From NCBI RefSeq assembly GCF_000576575.1, contig NZ_AWQS01000008.1:1-50135 (forward strand): a DNA stretch of 50,135 nucleotides, in the 5' to 3' direction. Under the pieces are notes generated by a model that saw only the letters and a program-made list of their open reading frames with translations, ran no database searches and was not told where the DNA came from. This document shows positions 33,597 through 41,384 of the stretch, in pieces (the stretch's first letter is position 1; the number at the start of each line of letters is the position of its first letter). This DNA comes from Intrasporangium chromatireducens Q5-1 (lineage in GTDB: Bacteria; Actinomycetota; Actinomycetes; Actinomycetales; Dermatophilaceae). Position numbers and translations under genes: made by a program.

Positions 33597-33646
33597 ACAG
33601 CGGTATGCCGCTCAGCTCGCTGAGCTGAGCGGCATACGACTGCTGT
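33597..33646. terminator. hairpin from an inverted pair of the GTATGCCGCTCAGC motif
   Basis: Left arm 33603-33617 (GTATGCCGCTCAGCT) and right arm 33623-33637 pair perfectly over 15 bp with a 5-nt loop; ACAGC (33597-33601) and GCTGT (33642-33646) extend the stem after a small internal loop. It is 25 bp past the oppF stop, in the terminator position of the opp operon, and upstream of alaS. Confidence 0.8.
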
Positions 33647-33670
33647 GAGCGGGCTTCTGGCCTCAGCCCC

Positions 33671-34717
33671 TCACGCAGGGACCTCGGCGACCAGGGCCGG
33701 CTTGATCTCCGGGAAGTGGCACGCCTGCAGGTGCAGCCCGTTCTCCCGGCCCTGGATCGGCAGGTGCGCGTTCGTCGACTCGACGAGCGGCGGCTCCTCG
33801 GTGGCACACAGCTCCTGCGCCTTCCAGCACCGCGTCCGGAACCGACACCCGCTCGGCGGGTCGATCGGGCTCGGCACGTCACCCACCAGGCGGATCCGCT
33901 CACGCGGGGGCACGCCGCGGGCGACGTTGATGTCCGGTGCCGCCGACAGGAGCGCCTGCGTGTAGGGGTGCTCGGGCCGCTCGTAGATGTTGCGCTTGTC
34001 GCCGTACTCGACGATCTTGCCGAGGTACATGACCGCGACCTGGTCACAGAAGTGCCGGACCACGCCGAGGTCGTGCGCCACGAAGATGAACGCGAGACCG
34101 AGCTCGTCACGCAGCTTCGCGAGCAGGTTCATCACCTGCGCCTGGATCGACACGTCGAGGGCCGAGACCGGCTCGTCGGCGATGATCAGCTTCGGCTCCA
34201 CGGCGAGGGCGCGGGCGATCCCGATGCGCTGGCGCTGTCCGCCGGAGAACTCCGACGGGTAGCGGTTGATGTGCTCCGGGTTGAGGCCGACGAGCTCGAG
34301 CAGCTCCTTGACCCGCTGCTTCTCCCGGCCCTTGTGCAGGCCGTGCACCTTCAGCGGCGTCGTGAGGATCGAGCCGATGGTGTGGCGTGGGTTCAGCGAC
34401 GAGTAGGGGTCCTGGAAGATCATCTGGATGTCGCGGCGGATGTCCCGCAGCTGCGACTCCTTGAGAGTCGTGATGTCGCGGCCCTCGAAGACGATCTTGC
34501 CCGACGTCGGCGTGTCGAGCCGGGTCACCAGCCGTGACGTCGTCGACTTGCCACAGCCGGACTCGCCCACCAGACCGAGCGTCTGGCCCTCCTGGACGGA
34601 GAAGCTGATCCCGTCGACGGCCCGGACGCTGGCCTTGACCATGCGCAGGCCCTGGATCTCACGGAACGGGAAGTAGCGCACCAGGTCGGTGACCTCGAGC
34701 AGGGTCTTGTCGCTCAT
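33671..34717 (-). CDS. oppF: oligopeptide ABC importer ATP-binding protein (OppF type)
   Basis: A 348-residue ATPase of a peptide importer. Walker A GESGCGKST, signature FSGGQRQR, Walker B LIIADEPVSALD and switch HD are intact; the C-terminal oligopeptide region carries GCRFRTRCWKAQELC, a Cys-rich motif that binds an iron-sulfur cluster in several peptide importers. Start ATG 34717 overlaps the oppD stop by 4 bp. Last gene of the operon; a motif-derived hairpin follows. Confidence 0.93.
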   Translation of the reverse strand: MSDKTLLEVTDLVRYFPFREIQGLRMVKASVRAVDGISFSVQEGQTLGLVGESGCGKSTTSRLVTRLDTPTSGKIVFEGRDITTLKESQLRDIRRDIQMIFQDPYSSLNPRHTIGSILTTPLKVHGLHKGREKQRVKELLELVGLNPEHINRYPSEFSGGQRQRIGIARALAVEPKLIIADEPVSALDVSIQAQVMNLLAKLRDELGLAFIFVAHDLGVVRHFCDQVAVMYLGKIVEYGDKRNIYERPEHPYTQALLSAAPDINVARGVPPRERIRLVGDVPSPIDPPSGCRFRTRCWKAQELCATEEPPLVESTNAHLPIQGRENGLHLQACHFPEIKPALVAEVPA

Positions 34718-35787
34718 CGGCTGGCCTCCTCGTCCGCGGCGATGGTGCCCACCGGGTCCTCCAGATGGCACCGGATGAGGCGGTTGTTGATGCCGGGGGC
34801 CGGGCGCCACTCCGGCAGCTCGGTCCAGCAGCGCTCGCCCACGAGGTCCTTGAACGCGCATCGCGGGTGGAACGAGCAGCCGGGCGGCAGGTTGAGCAGG
34901 CTGGGCGGAGCGCCCTTGATCGCCTTGAGCTCCTCCAGCTCCTCGGAGTGCGAGGGCAGCGACTGGAGCAGACCGTAGGTGTAGGGGTGCGCCGGCCGGG
35001 CCAGCACCTCCTTGGCATCACCCTTCTCGACACCGCGTCCGGCATACATCACGACGATGTCGTCGGCGGTCTCCGCGACGACAGCGAGGTCGTGGGTGAT
35101 GAGGACGACGGCGGAGCCGAACTCCTTGCGCAGGTCGTTGATGAGGTCGAGGATCTGCGCCTGGACGGTCACGTCGAGCGCGGTCGTCGGCTCGTCGGCG
35201 ATGAGCAGCTTCGGGTTGTTGACGAGGCCGAGGGCGATCATGGCGCGCTGGCGCATGCCGCCGGAGAACTCGTGGGGGTACTGCTTGGCGCGCCGCTGCG
35301 GGTTCGGGATGCCGACGAGGTCGAGCATCTCGACGGCACGCTTGCTCGCCACCGCCCGGGACACCTTGTGGTGCGTGCGGTAGGCCTCCGCGATCTGGTC
35401 CCCGATCTTGTAGAACGGGTGCAGCGAGCTCTGCGGGTCCTGGAACACCATCGCGACCTTGTCGCTGCGGATCCGCTGGAACGTGGAGCGCGAGGCGCCG
35501 ACGAGCTGCTCGCCGTCGAGCATGATGCTGCCGGTGATGCGCGTGCGCTTCATGTTGTGCAGCCCGAGGACGGCCATGCTCGAGACGGACTTGCCGGAGC
35601 CGGACTCACCGACGATGGCCAGCGTCCGGCCGAGCCGCGCCTGGTAGGTGAGGTTGGAGACCGCCCGGACCAGGCCCTCCTCGGTCGGGAAGGAGACGGT
35701 GAGGTCCTTGACGTCGAGGACGACGTCACCGTTGTTGTGGGCCTCGCCCGCGGTGTTGGGGATCTGGTCGGCGATGGCGGCGCTCAC
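34714..35787 (-). CDS. oppD: oligopeptide ABC importer ATP-binding protein (OppD type)
   Basis: The partner ATPase, 357 residues: Walker A GESGSGKS, signature FSGGMRQRAMIALGL, Walker B LLIADEPTTALD, and a C-terminal Cys-containing GCSFHPRCAF. FSGGMRQR rather than FSGGQRQR is the usual OppD/OppF difference. GTG 35787 overlaps the oppB stop by 4 bp. It carries a GGCATAC motif copy at 35041-35047. Confidence 0.93.
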   Translation of the reverse strand: MSAAIADQIPNTAGEAHNNGDVVLDVKDLTVSFPTEEGLVRAVSNLTYQARLGRTLAIVGESGSGKSVSSMAVLGLHNMKRTRITGSIMLDGEQLVGASRSTFQRIRSDKVAMVFQDPQSSLHPFYKIGDQIAEAYRTHHKVSRAVASKRAVEMLDLVGIPNPQRRAKQYPHEFSGGMRQRAMIALGLVNNPKLLIADEPTTALDVTVQAQILDLINDLRKEFGSAVVLITHDLAVVAETADDIVVMYAGRGVEKGDAKEVLARPAHPYTYGLLQSLPSHSEELEELKAIKGAPPSLLNLPPGCSFHPRCAFKDLVGERCWTELPEWRPAPGINNRLIRCHLEDPVGTIAADEEASR

Positions 35788-36770
35788 GAGAGCCTCACTC
35801 GGGGGTCGACGAAGGAGTAGGCGATATCGACGATGAGGTTCATCGTCACGACGATCACGGCCGTCACGAGGACCGTGCCGAGGATGATCGGCAGGTCGTC
35901 ACGGCCGAGGGCGTCGAGCGACAGCTTGCCGATGCCGTCGATCTCGAAGATCCGCTCGGTGACGAGCGTGCCGGACAGGAGCGCGGCGATGTCGAGGCCG
36001 AGGATCGTCACCACGGGGCTGAGCGCCGCACGCAGCGCATGCTTGCCGACGACCTTGCGCTCGGTGATGCCCTTCGAGCGCGCTGTGCGGACGTAGTCCA
36101 TGGACAGGCTGTCGAGCATCGAGTTGCGGGTGTAGCGGGTGTAGCCGGTCGCGGACACGAGGCCGAGGATCAGCCAGGGGGCGATCAGTCCGGGCAGGAA
36201 GTTGAGCAGTCCCTCGGACATCGATCCGGCCTGCGGGAAGATGCTGTGGAAGCGCGTCGTGTAGAGCGCGAAGATCAGCGCCATGACGTAGTACGGGATG
36301 GCGCCGAAGACCTGCGAACCACCGATGAGGATCCGGTCGAGGGCGGTGCCGCGCACCGTCGAGGCGAGCACGCCGATGAGGACGCCGACGATGACCATGA
36401 TGACCACGACGCCCGCCGTGAGCAGCACCGTCGCCGGGAACCGCGAGAAGATCTCCTCGGACACCGGGCGCTTGGTCAGGAACGACATGCCGAGGCATGG
36501 TGCGCTGCAGTGGATGGTGTCGCCGGCGTAGGGGATGTCGCGCCCGACGAAGAGGCCCGAGAAGTACTCGGTGAACTGGACGGGCAGCGGTCGGTCGAGT
36601 CCCAGGCTCTCGCGGATCTGCGCGAGGCGGGCCGGGCTGCAGCGCTGCTCGGGGCACATGGCCTGGGCCGGGTCGGCCGGACCGGCGAAGAACAGAAGGA
36701 ACGCGGAGACGAGCGTGGCCATGAGGACGGTGAACGCCAGCCCGAGACGCCGCAGGATGTACGTCAGCAC
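35784..36770 (-). CDS. oppB: oligopeptide ABC importer permease (OppB type)
   Basis: A 328-residue permease with an N-terminal helix (residues 8-30), a large extracytoplasmic loop (about 33-105, containing two Cys pairs) and about five further helices. The EAA motif is near DYVRTARSKGITERKVVGKHA, residues about 225-245. GTG 36770 follows GGAAGG by seven bases. A 98-bp gap with two inverted repeats separates it from oppA upstream. Confidence 0.93.
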   Translation of the reverse strand: MLTYILRRLGLAFTVLMATLVSAFLLFFAGPADPAQAMCPEQRCSPARLAQIRESLGLDRPLPVQFTEYFSGLFVGRDIPYAGDTIHCSAPCLGMSFLTKRPVSEEIFSRFPATVLLTAGVVVIMVIVGVLIGVLASTVRGTALDRILIGGSQVFGAIPYYVMALIFALYTTRFHSIFPQAGSMSEGLLNFLPGLIAPWLILGLVSATGYTRYTRNSMLDSLSMDYVRTARSKGITERKVVGKHALRAALSPVVTILGLDIAALLSGTLVTERIFEIDGIGKLSLDALGRDDLPIILGTVLVTAVIVVTMNLIVDIAYSFVDPRVRLS

Positions 36771-36797
36771 GAAGGTGCCTTCCGGTGGTCGTGTGGA

Positions 36798-36830
36798 GGT
36801 GGGGGCACGAGGGTCGCTCGTGCCCCCACC
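36798..36830 (-). terminator. strong hairpin between oppA and oppB
   Basis: GGTGGGGGCACGAG (36798-36811) and its complement (36817-36830) form a perfect 14-bp GC-rich stem with a 5-nt loop, 39 bp past the oppA stop. In binding-protein operons such hairpins often act as partial terminators or 3' stabilisers, giving more binding protein than permease. No U-tract. Confidence 0.7.
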
Positions 36831-36842
36831 GGGGTGAGTCCG

Positions 36843-36858
36843 GCTGTCCTAGGACAGC
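36843..36858. repeat. perfect 16-bp palindrome between oppA and oppB
   Basis: GCTGTCCTAGGACAGC is fully self-complementary and lies 10 bp past the oppA stop, just before the large hairpin in the direction of transcription. It includes CTAG, generally rare in bacterial DNA. It may be a DNA-binding site or an additional RNA hairpin. Confidence 0.75.
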
Positions 36859-36868
36859 AGCGGGCTCC

Positions 36869-38635
36869 TTACTGCTCGATCCAGATCTGCGTCATGACCG
36901 GCATACCGTGGTTCGGGTCGTTCAGGACGTTCTTGACCTTGGTGCCGAAGACGTAGTTGCCCTTGTCGTACTGGTAGGGGATCGCCGGCAGGTAGTTCTC
37001 GAAGAGCCACTTGTCGAACTTGCCCCACTCCGGGCCCTGCTCCTCGATCTTGAGCTTCTGGATGCGGGCGACCTCAGCGTCGACCTTCGCGTCCTGCAGG
37101 TTGCCCCAGTTGGTGCTGCCCTGGGCCATGGACACCGAGGTGACCATGGGCGGGAAGATCGAGTCGGCGGCCGGCCAGTCGAAGCACCAGCCAGCAGGCG
37201 CCTGGAGGATGTTCTGCGGGCCCTTCGGGTCGGCGTAGAGCTTGCGCCGGTCCTTGCCGGGGACGCCCATGTCCTTGACCTTGAAGCCTGCGGCCTCGAG
37301 CTTCTGCTTGCGGACCTGGTTGACCTTCTGGGCGGTCGGGACGTCGTTCGTGTAGTAGTACACGAGCTCGAACGGCTTGTCGGGCCCGTAGCCGGCCGCG
37401 GCCAGCATCTCCTTGGCCTTGGCCGGGTCGCCGTCGCCGGTGCCGTCGAAGCCGTTGACGCCCTTGTAGTCGACCCAGCCCGGGATCTGCGGCGGGATGA
37501 AGGTCGTGCCGGGCGTGAAGGAGTGCGTCGTCTCGCCACCAGCCTTGCGGAGGGAGTCGAACGGGTACGCCACCGCGACGGCCTTGCGGACCTCCATCGG
37601 GATCTTGCTCGTGACGAGGTTGACCGTGTAGACGCACGAGGACGGACCCTCGACGAACTGGTCCTTCTTCGGGCCCTCGATCTGGTCGATGAGCGACGAG
37701 TCGATCGGGTCCCAGTTCATCGACGTGGCGTCGACACCGTTACTGGCGAGGATGGCCTGCTGGACCTTGGTGCTGTCGACGCCGAACTTGAAGTCGTAGC
37801 CGTCGAGGTAGTTGTTGCGCGCCGGGTCCGTGGCGGGATCCCACTGGTCGTTGCGGACCAGGGTGAGCTCCGAGCCCGGGGTGTACTTGTCGAACTTGTA
37901 CGGGCCGGTGGCGAGCGGGTGCAGGGTGTAGTCCTGCTTCTTGTCCTTGGCCTCGGGGATCGGCGAGAACTGCGGGTAGGACGCGAAGTAGGACAGCGAC
38001 TCGAAGGGCTTCTCGAGGTGGATGACGACCGTCTTGTCGTCGGTGGCCTCGACGCCGTTCCAGTTCTTGTCGCCCTGGTAGGGGCCCTTGTAGTCCTTGC
38101 CACCCTTGAAGAAGTCACGCTGGTAGGTCGGGCCGTTCGCCGCGAGGTCGGGGTCGAAGGACCGCTTGATCGCGAAGACGACATCCTTGGCGGTGACGGG
38201 CGAGCCGTCCTCGTACTTGATGCCGTCCTTGAGGGTGAAGGTCCAGGTCAGGCCGTCGTCGGAGACCTTGCCGAGGTCGGTGGCGAGGTCGGGGACGAGG
38301 ACCGACTTGCCGTCGCGGTAGGAGTACGACGTCAGCGTGCGGTGCGTGATGCCGAGGATCGCGATGGTGTCGGTGTAGTACTGGTCGCTCGGGTCGAAGT
38401 TGGCGGGCGTCGAGGCGTAGGGGACGGTCAGGATGCCGCCCTTCTTGGCCCCGGGAACCTCGGGCGCCGGGCCCTTGGCGTCAGGCATGAGGCCCGAAGA
38501 GGCCTGCTCGAGCTTGCCGCCACCGGTCTGCCCCGGCTTGGCGTTGTTGTCCGCCGACGGGTTGGGCGCGCCGCAGGCCGCGACGAACCCGAGGGAGACG
38601 GCCGCTCCCACGGTCAGGACTTTGGTCCAGCGCAT
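36869..38635 (-). CDS. oppA: oligopeptide-binding lipoprotein (solute-binding family 5)
   Basis: A 588-residue extracytoplasmic binding protein. The signal ends in lipobox VAAC, so Cys21 is lipidated. A disordered Gly/Pro/Lys linker precedes GGILTVPYASTPANFDPSD, the usual start of the SBP_bac_5 domain; WTFTLKDGIKYEDGSPVTAKDV (in two parts, near residues 125-146) is the family signature. ATG 38635 follows AAGGGAG by eight bases. Ligand cannot be read from sequence; family 5 includes peptide, nickel and sugar binders, but the paired OppD/F favour peptides. Confidence 0.9.
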   Translation of the reverse strand: MRWTKVLTVGAAVSLGFVAACGAPNPSADNNAKPGQTGGGKLEQASSGLMPDAKGPAPEVPGAKKGGILTVPYASTPANFDPSDQYYTDTIAILGITHRTLTSYSYRDGKSVLVPDLATDLGKVSDDGLTWTFTLKDGIKYEDGSPVTAKDVVFAIKRSFDPDLAANGPTYQRDFFKGGKDYKGPYQGDKNWNGVEATDDKTVVIHLEKPFESLSYFASYPQFSPIPEAKDKKQDYTLHPLATGPYKFDKYTPGSELTLVRNDQWDPATDPARNNYLDGYDFKFGVDSTKVQQAILASNGVDATSMNWDPIDSSLIDQIEGPKKDQFVEGPSSCVYTVNLVTSKIPMEVRKAVAVAYPFDSLRKAGGETTHSFTPGTTFIPPQIPGWVDYKGVNGFDGTGDGDPAKAKEMLAAAGYGPDKPFELVYYYTNDVPTAQKVNQVRKQKLEAAGFKVKDMGVPGKDRRKLYADPKGPQNILQAPAGWCFDWPAADSIFPPMVTSVSMAQGSTNWGNLQDAKVDAEVARIQKLKIEEQGPEWGKFDKWLFENYLPAIPYQYDKGNYVFGTKVKNVLNDPNHGMPVMTQIWIEQ

Positions 38636-38706
38636 TTGTTGTGCTCCCTTTGTGCGTGTCCCGGGCCTTTGCGCCGGGAACATCTGTGGGCCGAGGACTG
38701 GTCGGG

Positions 38707-39747
38707 TCAACGGCGGGTGGTGGGGTCGAAGGCGTCGCGGATCGAGTCGCCCAACAGGCTGAGGGCGAGCACGAGGGCCGAGATGCCGATGACCGGTGGC
38801 CAGAGCCAGAGGGGGTAGCTCTGGAACGAGTTCTGGGCGTCCGCGATGGTGCGGCCCCAGGACGCGGTGGGCTCGACGAGCCCGGCACCGAGGAACGACA
38901 GGGTCGCCTCGGCGGTGATGTAGGCGGGCACGGCGATCGACGCCGACACGATGATCGGGCCGACGAGGTTGGGCAGGATCTCCTTGAACAGGATGTGCCG
39001 GGTCGGCACCCCGATGGCGCGTGCGGCTTGGACGAACTCGCGCTCTCGGAGGCTCACGACCTCGCCACGCACCAGACGCGCCAGCCCCATCCAGCCGAAG
39101 AGGACGAGCAGGGCGATGATGAGCCAGAACCGGATGTTGGACGTCTGCTCGGCCGTCAGCGTGCCCCGCGCGCCGAAGCGCAGCTCGATGATCGGGGTGG
39201 CTGCGATGACGATCAGCAGGAAGGGCAGGCTGAGGAAGAAGTCGATGACCCACGAGATGATCCGGTCGACGACACCGCCGAGGTAGCCGGCGAGCAGCCC
39301 CATCGTCACGCCGATGATCGTGGAGAGCGCAGCGGCGACGAACCCGATGACGAGGGACGGGCGAGCACCGTAGACCCAGCGCGCGAACAGGTCACGGCCG
39401 ATGCCCTTCTCGACGCCCAGCCAGTGGGCGGAGGTGATGCCCTGCTTCGGGAAGCCGTTGAGGTCGACGAGCTCGGTGTGGATCGTGCCCGGATCGGCCT
39501 TCGCGCCGGTGACGGGGTCGACGGCCTGCAGGCTGGTCAGGAGCGGGGCGAAGATGGCGACGAGGACGAAGAAGAGAACGACCATCGTGCAGACGATCGC
39601 GACCTTGTCCTGCTTGAGCCGGTGCCAGGCGATCTGTCCGGGCGATCGGCCGGTCCGCTTGTCCTCCAGCTGCGGACCGGACTCCGCCTCGGCCACCTCA
39701 CGAGCCAGTTCGTCTGTCTCGGCGGCGGCGCCGGGCATTGTGCTCAA
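38707..39747 (-). CDS. oppC: oligopeptide ABC importer permease (OppC type), first gene of the operon
   Basis: A permease of about 346 residues: an N-terminal cytoplasmic region, a first helix AIVCTMVVLFFVLVAIFAPLL (split around residues 60-80), then five helices with an EAA motif near EFVQAARAIGVPTRHILFKE. TTG 39747 is chosen because GGAG lies eight bases before it; ATG 39738 gives three residues fewer and has no well-placed Shine-Dalgarno. Gene order oppC-oppA-oppB-oppD-oppF is unusual, since oppB and oppC are normally adjacent. Confidence 0.9.
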   Translation of the reverse strand: MSTMPGAAAETDELAREVAEAESGPQLEDKRTGRSPGQIAWHRLKQDKVAIVCTMVVLFFVLVAIFAPLLTSLQAVDPVTGAKADPGTIHTELVDLNGFPKQGITSAHWLGVEKGIGRDLFARWVYGARPSLVIGFVAAALSTIIGVTMGLLAGYLGGVVDRIISWVIDFFLSLPFLLIVIAATPIIELRFGARGTLTAEQTSNIRFWLIIALLVLFGWMGLARLVRGEVVSLREREFVQAARAIGVPTRHILFKEILPNLVGPIIVSASIAVPAYITAEATLSFLGAGLVEPTASWGRTIADAQNSFQSYPLWLWPPVIGISALVLALSLLGDSIRDAFDPTTRR

Positions 39748-39891
39748 AGCGATGTCTCCATCCTTGTGGGATCTCGTCACGGCCCGGTGGTGTGGTGGAC
39801 CGGCCCTGTTGGGGTCACGGCCATCCAGCACCCACCCCTCGGGACGACGTCACCCTGCCACACCGATCGCGCGAGTCCAAGCGTCGAGACG

Positions 39892-39926
39892 GTCATGGAT
39901 GACAAATCGTTACCGAGAGTCGGAAC
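39892..39926. promoter_or_regulatory. paired inverted repeats upstream of the opp operon
   Basis: In the 225-bp gap between oppC and the rarA stop, GTCAT-GG-ATGAC (39892-39903) is a perfect 12-bp inverted repeat, and 39908-39926 reads CGTTACCGA-GAG-TCGGAACG, an inverted repeat with one extra A. The region is AT-richer than its surroundings. Operators for the peptide importer are a reasonable guess; no clear -35/-10 pair is seen. Confidence 0.4.
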
Positions 39927-39972
39927 GGTACGAGAAGATCTCCGGTCGGCACCGAGTTTCGGCGCTGCGCCG

Positions 39973-41367
39973 TCACCGAGAGCCGGACGTGCGCCCGAGG
40001 CGCCCCTCCAACCACTCGAGCCGGGCACGGAGCCGCTCCTCGAAGCCACGATCGGTCGGATGGTAGTAGGTCGCGTCGGCCAGGTCGTCGGGGAGGTACG
40101 CCTGGCGCGCCACGGCATCCGGTTCGTCGTGCGAGTAGACGTAGCCCTCGCCGTGGCCGAGCCGATCGGCACCGGCATACCCGCTCCCCCGCAGGTGCGC
40201 CGGCACCGGGCCGCCTCGGCCGGCCCGGACGTCCGCGATGGCGGCGTTGATCCCGGCGTAGGCGGCGTTGGACTTCGGCGCCAGCGCGATGTGGACGACG
40301 GCCTGCGCGAGGATGATCCGCGCCTCCGGCATGCCGATCTGCGCCACCGCGTGCATGGCGGCGACGGCGGTCTGCAGGGCGCTGGGGTCGGCCATGCCCA
40401 CGTCCTCGCTCGCCGCGATGACGATCCGGCGGGCGATGAACCGCGGGTCCTCACCGGCCTCGAGCATCCGGGCGAGGTAGTGCAGTGCCGCGTTGACGTC
40501 ACTGCCGCGCATCGACTTGATGAGTGCGCTCGCGACGTCGTAGTGCTGGTCACCGGCGCGGTCGTAGCGGACCGCCGCGTGGGCCACGGCCTGCTCCACG
40601 TGCCCGAGCGAGATGCTGACGGGCTCGTCCGTATGCCGCCCGGCGGGCTGCGCGTCGAGGGCCACGCCCGCTGCCGCCTCGAGAGACGTGAGCGCCCTGC
40701 GGGCGTCGCCGCCGGCGATCCGCACCAGGTGCTCGAGGGCGTCCTCGCCGAGCGCGTACTCCCCCGCGAGCCCGCGCTCATCGGCGAGGGCCGACTCGAC
40801 CACCTCGCGAATATCCTTGTCCGACAAGGAAGTCAACGTCACCAAGACGGACCGGGACAGCAGCGGGGAGATGATGCTGAACGACGGGTTCTCGGTCGTC
40901 GCGGCGACGAGGATGACCGTCCGGTTCTCGACGCCGGGCAGCAGCGCGTCCTGCTGCGCCTTCGTGAAGCGGTGGATCTCGTCGAGGAACAGGACCGTCT
41001 CTCGCCCGTACAGGTCGCGCTCGCGCACCGCCGCCTCCATGACGGACCGGACGTCCTTGACGCCCGCCGTGACCGCGGACAGCTCGACGAACCGGCGGTC
41101 GGCCGCCGTGGCCACGAGGTGGGCGAGCGTCGTCTTGCCCGTGCCCGGCGGTCCCCAGATGATGGCCGACAGCGGCCCCGCCGAGCCGCCGGACCCCTCG
41201 ATGAGGCGGCGGAGGGGACTGCCCGTGCGCAGGACGTCCGCCTGCCCCCGGAACTCGTCGAGTGACCGGGGACGCATCCGGGCGGCGAGCGGAGCGGAGC
41301 CCCGCTGAGCGGCATACTCCTCACGCGCTGCCGCTCCCGCGGCGCCGAAGAGGTCGTCTGAGGTCAC
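39973..41367 (-). CDS. rarA: replication-associated recombination protein A (RarA/MgsA)
   Basis: A 464-residue AAA+ ATPase that acts at stalled forks with SSB. N-terminal DLFGAAG and [17 protein letters not shown], Walker [10 protein letters not shown] (72-80), Walker B FLDEIHRF near 126, sensor-1 ATTENPSF, and the C-terminal tetramerisation domain with [12 protein letters not shown] 41367 by the conserved N-terminus. Only 17 bp separate its start from the divergent MMPL gene. Three GTATGCCG motif copies lie inside (40174, 40631, 41311). The motif at 41311 encodes EYAAQ in the variable N-terminal stretch. Confidence 0.96.
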   Translation of the reverse strand: MTSDDLFGAAGAAAREEYAAQRGSAPLAARMRPRSLDEFRGQADVLRTGSPLRRLIEGSGGSAGPLSAIIWGPPGTGKTTLAHLVATAADRRFVELSAVTAGVKDVRSVMEAAVRERDLYGRETVLFLDEIHRFTKAQQDALLPGVENRTVILVAATTENPSFSIISPLLSRSVLVTLTSLSDKDIREVVESALADERGLAGEYALGEDALEHLVRIAGGDARRALTSLEAAAGVALDAQPAGRHTDEPVSISLGHVEQAVAHAAVRYDRAGDQHYDVASALIKSMRGSDVNAALHYLARMLEAGEDPRFIARRIVIAASEDVGMADPSALQTAVAAMHAVAQIGMPEARIILAQAVVHIALAPKSNAAYAGINAAIADVRAGRGGPVPAHLRGSGYAGADRLGHGEGYVYSHDEPDAVARQAYLPDDLADATYYHPTDRGFEERLRARLEWLEGRLGRTSGSR

Positions 41368-41384
41368 TGTGGAAGGCTATCCCC

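Noticed and set aside
33500-33602. T-box leader for alaS
   Set aside because: No AGGGUGGNACCGCG-type T-box core or specifier arrangement was seen; the only strong structure is the motif hairpin further upstream.
40814-40830. TCCTTGTC-C-GACAAGGA inverted repeat inside rarA
   Set aside because: It is a clear 8-bp inverted repeat, but it lies in well-conserved coding sequence with no sign of a transcript start or end; probably chance.
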